Source of the DNA: Embiotoca jacksoni | Taxonomy: Eukaryota; Chordata; Actinopteri; Embiotocidae | Assembly: GCA_022577435.1 (NCBI GenBank) | Contig: JAKOON010000021.1 | Location: 4,962,501-5,026,500 of the forward strand | Direction: 5' to 3' | DNA length: 64,000 nt | Shown: one piece after another, positions 47,536 to 58,300 of the stretch | How positions within the stretch are numbered: the first letter of the stretch is position 1 | Layout: every line of letters begins with the position of its first letter | Program-made: the position numbers and the translations under genes | The notes under the pieces: model-generated | What the model was told of the DNA's origin: nothing | Seen by the model: the letters and a program-made list of their open reading frames with translations, nothing else | Database searches by the model: none

Positions 47536-49191
47536 TCAGAAAAAATTGAAACGAAACTCCTCGGTTGATGGAACAAAGACAAAAGTGGATGTCCCCTCCT
47601 GCGTCTGCAGCGTCGGCTCTGTATCCCGACCTTCAGCTTGCTGCTGGATCCCCTCGGTGGCGGCTGTCTGGGCTTTGACTTCAGTTCTCCGGCGGAAAAC
47701 GGACTTCTTCGGGGAGTCCGAGACAACTTTGACCTGAGCTGAAGCGATTTCTGGTCGGGAAGGGAGGAACATGTCAGTTAACGACACTTCAGCACTTTTT
47801 TCATACGAGCAATTTTTACCATTTAATCCACTCTCATTGCTATAATCCACCCACCAGTCTGAATGAGCTTGAATTGCTTGCTCTTCTCTTCTTCCATTTT
47901 TTTCCTGTAGTCTCCAGACATGGCTCTCATCACCTGCCTCTTCTTGGCCAGAGGAGCTTTTGCGCTCCGCAGCGTCTTCAGCGAGCGAGAGGTCTCCTCC
48001 TCTGCAGGGAGAAAACGTTCAAGATGTCAAACCTCAAAGCAACTCGGTATCCGCCACACTGAACTACTTACGTGGCCCCGTTTAGCGCAACACCCACTCA
48101 ACACTTACTATTAAAAGAACATATAAATCTGGATGCTTTCACCTGCACAACGACACCTGATCGTATCTTATATTTTGTCCTAAATAGGCTCCACATGTGA
48201 GCAATCAGATCCGTGCACGTTTTATATTTACAGGTTTTCAGAGCATTTTACTTCCGATCAGATGACCCGCAAATTGTTTTTGCGCTGCACGAGATTAAAA
48301 AAATAAAAATCCCACTAACTCTGTTTGGGAGTTCCCTTCTGGCTCCTCATCCCCAGCTCCAGCTGCTCGATGCACCAGTCCAGCTGCCGGTTCAGCTGCT
48401 GCTCAGCACTCTTAACGAAGACACACACTCAGCTTTTCAAACCGATCAACTAGAAGTCAGCTTCATGACTTTAAAGGAAAACATCACAACACTGACCAGC
48501 TCTTCACCGCCTTCACTCTCCTCGGCTGGCTTCTGCTGCGGCTCGGTGCTGGAGGGCTTTTTATTCTTTCCGGATTTCTTCTTCTTCTTCTTCTTCTTTG
48601 TTTTTAACTGCACATTGGAGTCAAGTGAAGCGTTTGCCTCCGGCAAACCGGAAGGTTTCTCCTTTTGGACGCACTTTTGGCTGCCTGGAGGAGAAGAAGA
48701 GGCGTCTGTGGTCTCCGTGGCCTCCATGTCCTCTACAGCAGCGGGGATCTGAAAGTTGAAGGCGAAAGCAGAGCCCTGTCCCGTGAAGGATATCGGGTTT
48801 GGCTCAGCAACGTCTGACGGACAAGTTTCCTCCTGAGGAGCCGGAAAGCCGTCAGGGAAGAAGTTAAACCTGAAGGTGCTGTCACTGGGACAGACGGGCT
48901 TCTCGGCTCTGCCTTCAACACGTGACGAGCTGTCTGATTTAGGTTCACTATCTGTTGAAGGGACATACAGTATACACGATGTACATTTGGAGGCGATGAA
49001 CCGAGGTTGAATTGCGCTAATAATTAGTCTTATAACAGTATAACCTAAACGAAAAGCAGTGAGGGTATTTTAAACCCACGGTTTAATTTAAGTTGCAGCC
49101 AGGCTTGTAGAAACTGTTTTAATCTTCTGTTGCATTAAAGCACGTAATTTCGTGATCATGTACCTATGAACAGCCGCCTTTCCTCGGCCAT
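47536..49191 (-). CDS. C8orf33: C8orf33 homologue (UPF0488 family)
   Basis: Five coding exons: 49191-49164, 48951-48497, 48410-48320, 48001-47855 and 47750-47536. They total 936 nt, 311 residues. The family has no established function. Two regions identify it: LDWCIEQLELGMRSQKGTPK with SLKTLRSAKAPLAKKRQVM (about residues 170-220), and the C-terminal EEFRFNFF, which is also the end of human C8orf33. Similar FxFNFF-like motifs occur upstream (FRFNFFPDGF and FAFNFQIP in exon 2), so the short motif is used three times. Exon 2 has a lysine tract (KTKKKKKKKKSGKNKK) that probably acts as a nuclear or nucleolar signal. The fish protein is longer than the human one (about 229) because of the acidic, low-complexity exon 2. 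The start MAEERRLF is supported by the short first exon and good phase. Confidence 0.93.
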
Positions 49192-50320
49192 GCTGATTCC
49201 TCCAGTGTTGCAGGTTTTCCGCTGAAACACGCCAAAATTATTTAACTCACCACGTCTGAGATTTAAACATCATTGGTGAGGCAAGTTTTATCCATGTTAT
49301 AAATTATTCTACATCTTTGGTTACCATTCAACCACGTCGGATTCAGAGAGTCAGCCCCGGTGTCACTCGAGAACAGATCCGTCTGGAAATACATCCCTTA
49401 TATCCTGTAGTTCCGCTTGGTCGTCATCATGTGACCCATGGACGCTCAACTTGTCCATTTAAATAATTATTTAAAATTCTGAAAAAAAAAAAACCGATAA
49501 ACAAACATTCGCAGAGTTTATAGGCTAATTTTATATTTCCTTTTTATTATTATTATTATTATTTTACTGATAAACAAAAACAAGGGCAACGAGAAAATAG
49601 GGATGAAGGTCACGTCGAATTAATTTACCGATAATCTGACAGTTTTATTTCGAGTTTTGGTATGAATCAAGGCCAAACATAAAAAAGTAAAACAACAAAT
49701 TAAGAACAAAATACATGTAATGTTCAAGGCTTAACATCATTAGTGCAAAGCAGGCACGATATCGGAGAATATAACATTTTGTAGATCATTTTGATTTGGT
49801 GGTAACACCAAAGGATCAAACAAACAAACAACATACATTTTTCACCAGACTGTTGACACAGAGGCTGGGTACTCTTTGCTCAGCCCACACCAGCTCAAAG
49901 GCTCAGGCTGTTTTGTGTCTCCAGTCTGTTGCCTAATTCTTGGTCAGATCCCAGAGCTATCAAGAATATCCATTCATGTTAATAATAACATGTCCATTCA
50001 TGTTAATAATGACATGTTTGTATTTTTCACGCATGTAAGGCGTGGAAGTACAGTGGCACTGCAGAAACTACTGTTGTTCAGTAGCTGCAGCATTGTTTCT
50101 CATCATTTCACTAAATTGAAAGAGAGGGATCAGCAAGCGCTACGTTCAAAGAAATAATTTGATAAACTAAACTGATGCCAGATCAAGGGAGTGCCGTTTA
50201 TGGTGCATGAATTCATTCATAAACATTAGGATGCTTCATTGTAAGATGATACACTCCTCACCCATCCCGATGACTCTTTCAAATGCAGAAGCACGGATCC
50301 TTTTTTTTTTTTTTCCCTCC
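49192..50320. other. Intergenic region and divergent promoter area (C8orf33 homologue / H3.3)
   Basis: No coding signal. The first 200-250 bases probably hold the 5' UTR and promoter of the minus-strand C8orf33 homologue. The rest is AT-rich, with an ATT repeat near 49548-49563. Confidence 0.55.
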
Positions 50321-50417
50321 ACCAATCAGATTACGTCAAGGATTTGAATAAGGACCAATCTTTTGGGGCTGGGGGCGGGGCTTGTAAGTTGCTTAACTCC
50401 GCCTCCGAGTATAAATA
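50321..50417 (+). promoter_or_regulatory. Histone H3.3 promoter
   Basis: A compact promoter: CCAAT at 50322 and 50355, a CRE-like TTACGTCA at 50331-50338, a GC box GGGGGCGGGG at 50371-50380, and a TATA box TATAAATA at 50410-50417. Transcription would start around 50440. CRE and TATA elements are known features of vertebrate H3.3 promoters. Confidence 0.8.
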
Positions 50418-50439
50418 CCAGATCCCGCCTGCCCGGGCA

Positions 50440-51322
50440 ACACAACGAGACGATACACACGAAGAAAGGAGAGCTTGTTTATACAGGAAATAAATACAAC
50501 CGGTAAGTCAAAGCGATTACTTTTATTTCTAACATTTCTTTGTTGTTTTTGTTTTTAAACACTCAAACTTTGGTGATATCACCAAACGTATGATACACTT
50601 TAGTTTCAATACCGTTGGCAAACGTTGAAATGTGGGACAAGCCTTAATCCTCGTGACAACAAAACGGTCGCGCGCCATAACCTCTATCTCTTAACTGTTC
50701 GCTAAATTCAAACAACTATCTACAAACCTCTTTTTTTTTTTTTCTTCTTTTTTTTTTTTTATTAATGAAATCACGTTTAGGGTTTTCCTCCACGTGTGTG
50801 GTTGAATAGTAGATTCGTTTAGGTGGCGGTGATGTCTTCAATATTTGTGTGAGCCTCCGCGGTAGTTAGCTGGCGCCATTTTGCAACCGTCCGGGCTAGC
50901 TTTAAATTTGCTGGCGAGACGAGCCGAAGGGAACGTGTGTTTCCCTCGTAGCTTAATGGTGGCGGGGCTCCGGGTCGGTGTTTACACGGGTGATACTCGT
51001 TTAAATCCCTTCTCGGGAGCTGTATTTTGCTCACTGACGTGCTGCCTAAAGCCGGAGTTGGCGCGCTTAATGTTTGTTTTGTTTCTAGTCCGAGTAGATG
51101 TGGAATAAAACGTAATATCGTATTTGAGCGTATTTTGTCCTTTTAACAAGGTTGTGACTCATAGGTGTCATTTCAGTCCGCCCCGCACAGCCGGAGGTGC
51201 GTTGTACTAAAGTAATCATTGAAAGTTAAATGCCGGCGTGATCGTGAGAAATGTTTTTCGTCGACTTTTATCTTTTGACTTCTGATTTTTTTTTTTTTTT
51301 TTTTTAATTTCCTTTCTTTTAG
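50440..51322 (+). other. H3.3 non-coding first exon and first intron
   Basis: The first exon runs to about 50502, ending at a good donor (AACCG|GTAAGTC). The intron runs to the acceptor cttttag before 51323. It is CpG-rich near its 5' end and contains T runs at 50731 and 51288. Confidence 0.75.
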
Positions 51323-51334
51323 ACCTGCACCTGA

Positions 51335-51989
<655 letters not shown>

Positions 51990-52663
51990 ATGCTTGCTGT
52001 GCTTTTATGTTTTTATTGGGGGGGTGGGTGGGGGCTGACTGGGGTTTCTTTTGTAAATCTTGACCTATTACCAGCATGTGTGCCACTCAAATTGTCATTT
52101 GTAGTTTCAGCATTCTTTTTTTGTACTTCATTTTCATTAATCGTTCTCTCCAACCGTTGTATCCTGTCCACTGTAGAGTAGCGCTTCATATCTGTAAATG
52201 TTCAGACAAAATATTCCACCTCAGGTTTGTAAATCTCTGTCTCTGAGGGTTGCCTGCAGGCAGGCCAGTGTTGCTCTCCGGCAGCTTCCTCTTTAGAGCG
52301 CAGCTCTGTCTTGGCTGTCTCAGAGTCTCCATTACCACCTTTATTTTTCAATTGGAGAGCTCCTTCTTGTAGAAAGGCCTCATCACTGGTGCTTTTCTCG
52401 CGCTCATCCTGGCCTCCTGGCGATGCCTGCAGCTCCTCATACTCACTGATCTGGCTCCTCGCATAACAATCTGTATCTTTTTAATCCTGTGTGTGCATGT
52501 CACAGGATTTCTTGTGCTGTAAATAAACTTTCCGCTACCTCAACCTGACTAAATGTGTTTATTGTGGCCAGATTAACTTTTGTATTTAACTTTAGTAGAA
52601 TTGTCTGGATCCTACATTAACCATGATACAACATTCAGATCATGTGTCGAAGCTTAAAATAAA
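51990..52663 (+). other. H3.3 3' UTR with two poly(A) signals
   Basis: AATAAA at 52522-52527 and again at 52658-52663 allow two transcript ends. A histone stem-loop is absent, as expected for H3.3. Confidence 0.7.
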
Positions 52664-53136
52664 GACTCCCAGGGACTAGTTCTGCACAGACAAAAGTTTT
52701 GTATTTTTTAATAAGCCAAGTATGATGGGAGGTTTGAGGATCCCTCCTTTGCTTTACGTCATTATTTTGTCTTGTAGATCAAAGGCCCCCTTCTGGTGTC
52801 AAGTCAGGTGTTTCCTTTTTATTGATAATATTGAAGACTAGTGCACTGTTGTCTGAAATGTGCTACATGAACTTGAAACTGGAACAATGGACCAAAATCA
52901 AGGGGATCAAACTATTTTTAATCCACACGTTTGTGACATTTGAATGACAATCTGTGACAGAAAGCAATGTATGGCTGAACACAATCTAATTCAGTTTTGC
53001 TGAAAAAAAAAAAATTGCTGTAGCAAAGGACGGCTTCATTACTACACTTTGCATGTTAGAACTGGGTCCACAGAAATTCCACAATAAATATCATATATCA
53101 CCTGAAATACATACATCTGGGGTTACACGTTCAAGT
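52664..53136. other. Intergenic region between H3.3 and UQCC4 3' ends
   Basis: AT-rich non-coding DNA. The UQCC4 3' UTR must lie here, but I could not choose a poly(A) site confidently; a minus-strand ATTAAA occurs near 52916. Confidence 0.5.
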
Positions 53137-54364
53137 CTATTTACTTTGGACTTTCTCCTCCTCATCTGAAAGCAAGCCAGGTAAATGGTCAAACAGCCCT
53201 TTCTCTAGCTGTTTGTCAATGTCCGTTTCGCTTCTCAGTGCGCACCACAAAAGGAAGCTGGTGGCTAACACACTGATGGGGAGGACTTTCCACCAGGGCC
53301 GCTCGTACTGGCTCCCCATGGAGCGGTCGACCTTCCACGTCTTGTGACTGGCTTTGCTGGTGGAGAACTTGATCGGCTCGTTGTTCAGCTCCTCGTCTTC
53401 ATCTGTGGGTCTCTTGGACTGAGCTGACCTCTCGGAGCTCAGAGCCAAAGATCGTACACTGCTTACTCTTTCAACAAAGAACAGAATGAAAAAGACATTA
53501 GTTAAGACTGACGGACTTTTGAGGTGGAAGGTACTCTTGGCACTCTACTTAATTTTGAGGTACTTGTACTTTTTGTTTTAAAAAAAAATAGTAAATAGAT
53601 TTATGATGGGGATGGTGCCGTAGGACTCGTAAGGTGATTTTGTAACATAGAAATAGTTTTTAAGGGCATGTTAACGCTGACATGACAGAAAATTGCAGTT
53701 TATAAAATGGGAAAAGGTATATTTAATGTATTTTATTCAAATTATAAAATTAAGTTGTATTCTTCTGAATTATTCAGGGATAAGAAAAGGTTCATGTGTT
53801 AAACAAAAAGAATATCAAGCAATATTAGATTTATTGATTGATTTTTAAACCTCAAGTATAATCGTAGTATCAGGGCAAGTATGAAATGTGAGTCAGGCTT
53901 TAGGAGTTTGAAAAAAATATATATATATATATATTGTGCAACACTTTAGTTTAGATTTGTGTCCTCTATAATCGACCAGGATGTGGACAGGAGGACAAAG
54001 TGATGATGTAAGCGAGGACATGAATCCTGAAGCTGCTGCAATAACAGTGAGTTGTTGCTATGAAGCACTTCGACCACTGGATTATCAGACCAGCATGTGA
54101 CAGAAACTCACAATATCCCACAATATCCTGCAATCATTATCATCAGGACAAATAGCCAGAACCCGTCACCCTGATCTAAATAAGTCACGTGGTCGTTAAC
54201 AGATGAAACTCATTGAAACAGCCACCATTACAGATCCAGCGTGTTTTCCATTGACCCACCTGATGTACTCACCTCACGGTCGTTGAAGCGTTGTGAATAA
54301 AACTCCCTCGACTGACTGCCATTCGTGTCAGACCGGCGAACACTCGTCCTGCTGTTGTAGACAT
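53137..54364 (-). CDS. uqcc4: UQCC4 (C16orf91/CCSMST1), complex III assembly factor
   Basis: Two coding exons, 54364-54273 and 53467-53137, totalling 423 nt and 140 residues. The first exon looks like a mitochondrial presequence: basic, hydroxylated and without acids (MSTTAGRVFAGLTRMAVSRG). The second holds the family core EPIKFSTSKASHKTWKVDRS, then RPWWKVLPIS and a single membrane segment (about LPISVLATSFLLWCAL), and a short acidic tail. In mammals the orthologue assists maturation of ubiquinol-cytochrome c reductase at the inner membrane. The second acceptor was fixed by phase, since the alternative two bases on breaks the frame. It is head-to-head with C7orf50. Confidence 0.9.
53525..53580. 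repeat. Fragment of the common fish repeat
   Basis: TTTTGAGGTACTTGTACTTT matches the distal half seen at 18225-18420. It lies in the UQCC4 intron (53468-54272), which is otherwise AT-rich with a short TA repeat near 53920. Confidence 0.45.
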
Positions 54365-54990
54365 GTCGGACAAATGGTCATTTTACTTCACACACCATGA
54401 GGTCACCGAAGCCGAAGTTTTCCTTCCAAACCTTCTTCTATCAGGGTCATGTAACACATCGGTGTGCAGCTTTGAGTTCCTTCCGGTGGAGCTCTGGGAC
54501 GCTGGTGTGGACAGTTCCACAATAAAAAAATAATAATAAAAAAACATTTAATCTCTCCGTAGAATCAGGATGTATGGTTATGTTTTCTGTTTTATAATAA
54601 TAATAATTATTATTAAATGAAACTCAATACGATGCCATATTTGGTCGTAAAACTTTAATGTCTCTGCTTTTACACGGTGCCGTCATCCTGAATTACATAT
54701 CTTTTTTTCACTATTGGGTGTTTTACGGCTAAGGATTTGTATTTATTTACAAACCACTCGCAATTCTGAAATATTATCATTTCCCACACTTTAATGATAC
54801 GATAAATGTCAGAAATGTTTCACGTTTCTTGTTCATCGGGAGTCTTTGAGGCGCTTACAACCGTTAACCAATCAGAATACACGCACAGATATTAGGTCCA
54901 ATCACGCTTCACGTGACTGGCACCACTTCCTGGTTGAGTGCCCATGCTTCGTTTGGCTTTAGTGTCCTGCACGTTTCCTTCGCGGTTAAG
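54365..54990. promoter_or_regulatory. Head-to-head promoter of UQCC4 (-) and C7orf50 (+)
   Basis: The UQCC4 start codon is at 54364, and the C7orf50 non-coding first exon ends at a good donor at 54990 (GGTTAAG|GTAAGC). The interval contains TCACGTGA, a palindromic E-box, at 54909-54916, and CCAAT boxes near 54870 and 54899. No TATA box is seen. Confidence 0.6.
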
Positions 54991-55374
54991 GTAAGCTCTT
55001 ATGTAAAAAACAGTGTGGTAAAAGTAATATTTGGTCCTCGATTGTATATTTATTGTATATAATTTTAACGTGGCTGCGTTAAGTCATGTTTTTGAGTATA
55101 TTCCTGTAGAGTATTTATTCATCTTTATTGGGGATATCCGATCGTTGGAAATGGTTGGATAAAGTTGGAAGAAGATATATTTCCATGCAATTGTCCAGCT
55201 GAGTTAATATTTAGTTCTACTGAAAGTCATCAGTTTATCTCTGAAAAGGAAGAAATTGTCTCTAACGTCTTTAAGGCTTGTTGTCCTAACCCCTTACCAA
55301 ACTTAACCAGCACGTGTGTTTGTTATTTTTGCAGCAACGTACTTGTGTTTTTGCTTGTCGGAGTGAGTTAACTC

Positions 55375-58300
55375 ATGGCCAAAGACAAATCTTTGAAATC
55401 GGAATCAAAACCTCCGAAAAGGAAAAAGTTGAGTTCAAATGAAAGTGAAGTTCCTGCTGAAGAAATAATGGACACTAAAGTTCAAAAGAAGAAGAAAAAG
55501 ATGGAAGTTGAGGTGAGTAGCACAGTAAAAATATTCCTCATAACTCGTAACCCATTCTATTTTTATTTACACAACACTACCTGTTATTACTTACAGAACA
55601 ATTTTTTTTATTATTATTATTATTATTATTTCATCCAGGAAGCTCCAGCACAGATTCCTCTTGGAACAAACAAAGCAGATGATAAAAAACCGAAAAAGGA
55701 CAAGAAGCACAAGAAGAAGAAGAAGAAGCAGAAGATGACAGAACAAACACCGACCAAGAAAACAGAGGTAAGAATATTAACTGCCAAAAAAGGTTTCATG
55801 ATTTTATTCTGCTGGTTTTTGTGAGCAGTCAGTGTGTTGGTTAAACTGTCATGCTGCATACAGAAAATTCCTTACTCGTGCTAGCAATAACTTCATTGTC
55901 TATATCAAATTCTATATTTATATAAAACAAGGTGTCAAGGTCATGCGGACATAGTTCAGGATTTATTTACATTTTAGTTAATAATTTAGTTATTCTCTCT
56001 GAAATTTTGCCCTTCAGTCTGACAAGTGTTTCATTTTCATGACATTTATTTAAATGACAGAAATTGGTCAGATTTTGCTGTCAGAAATCTGAATCCTACA
56101 TTTTTACTGCAGTTAAGGATGTTGCAGCTCTACTTTGGAAAGATGGAGATATCTCCTGTGTATATACTTGTATGAGTGACACACCCTGTCACATAACATG
56201 TCACTTGAATATGATAAGTCACTAAAATACATATGATAGTTCACTGTAATTTAGTTAAGCTTTCGTTGTTGCCATTTAAGATGCGTGTCAGATTTGCGGC
56301 TTTTTCAAAAATGATTTCATTTTAAACACCTAGAAAGACTCACCCTTATTTGGAGATCTGTAACTCTAGAGTTCTTTCAGCTTAATATGAGCATACAAAA
56401 AAATAACTGAGAGGGCCCAGGTGGTTTGGGGGTTTAGGGCTCCAAACTTGAACCCCAAAATCCATTTTATTCTTTATTTGGATCCCCAATAAATCAGCAG
56501 CTCCTCTCCTAGGGGCCCACACAACAAAACATAACACATGTATAGCAACACATGTAACAATCCTCAATAAAAACTGTCAAGTCAAGTTTAAAACTAAAAA
56601 TCTAAATACATCAGATTGAAGTTCAGGTCAATTAACGTTAAGGGTGTAATTAAAGTAGTTAATATTGTGTTTGTGGGTTGTTTTTTTTTGTCCTTGCTGG
56701 GGGCTTCCATGATCATGGTTGGTCATTAGTTCTACATTGTGACGGCCCTCTACTGTACATATACAGAGCTGCACACTGCATCTGTTCTGGGTTTTGGTTT
56801 AACTTGATGACCCTGATCAGCCTGCCTGGTAGTTTAACTCTGATATCTGTCACATCGTTTATTTGTGAGCACGGACAGTTTGGTTGTTGACTGTAAAAGA
56901 TATTTCTGGCCGTGCGAGCCTCACAGCTTCATCCTCTGAGCTATTTGGAGCTTAAAAAGAGCCTTTTTTTTTTCCTTCTGTTATTTGAGTTCAACTGGAG
57001 ATCTTTGTTCCGTTTTTAGTCCCAGTTTCTCACTCTGTCCTGCTGTCTCTTGATATTGCTCTACAATCATTTATTGTCTTTTAAAAAGCTTTAAAAATTC
57101 TAAAGTTGGTCTCCTATTACTGTCAACAACTGCTGGGCCAATTTATTTTACGTCTGACAGATAGACTGACTTTGATTTAGAAACTATAAGACTAACTTAC
57201 TTTGATATATAAAATTAAGAAAGAATTAAGCCCAAACTTACTTTCCTGTGTTTCCATGGACCGCATGCAGTCTTGATTATTCTTCCTGTTCTCTGGTGGT
57301 GACAATGAAAGCTGTTGTAACAGGAAATCCAGAGAAGTGCAGCGCCATCCACCACTTACAAACACAAACACACAATGCAAGCGGAATATAGACATGAACG
57401 GGATCTTTTTGACTCAATGTGAAAACAATAGCTTTCACTACATCTCCACTGCTGTTTATTAGCAACTAGCATCACCTATCTATTTTTAAGTGGGTGTATT
57501 TTTTGGTTTATATAATTATGTCGGGTTGTGTAATGTTAAAATATTTAAATGTGGGGACTTTTAGCAAAGACAAAAAAACTGCTTATTTACACAAAACAAG
57601 AAGGGCAGACATTTCATGTGGCAGCGCCGTTGCTCTTTGTTTTTGTTTCCAGTCTCTTGTTGGAACTTGTAGATTATGTACTGTGGTAATGCTGTAATAT
57701 GCATCACTTTTTGCATGTAGTATTGTTGAAATAAGGAATAACATCTATCAGATCCCTTACTTCAACTATTGCTACTGTGATTTTTGATGTGTGTGTATGA
57801 GGTTCTGACATTTAACATGATACCCGACTCTCTGTTCATTTTTCCAACTGGTCCCTGATTTCGTGCCTTTCTGTTGGATGTGTTGTCCACGCAGGTCTGA
57901 TATTCCTAGAACTGGTGCCCACCAATTTGTCAAAAGGAGTTGGAAAATATCTGGTTCTTTAACATCTTTTAAAATGTGGTTATTGACACTGTTGGCCTAA
58001 AGTAAGAATCTGACTTTTTATTTTCCTCCACTAAGTGTTTCCTTTGTGGCATTCTGGGAGTTACGCAGGTTTTTCCAGGCAGTTTGTCTAAATGGGCTTC
58101 TGTGCAAATTGGGTTTATGCAAACAGTCTGTTTCCCAGAAAAGAGGTTTGACAGGTCTAAAAGATGCAAAAGCTCACATACTACCAACCAAAAGTACTTA
58201 TTTAAAATTTTCCTATTAAAGCTGTTGATCAACAACAACAATATAAGCAATTGGTCACTTACAATGGAGACTGTGGTAACAAGATACACATTTATTTTTG

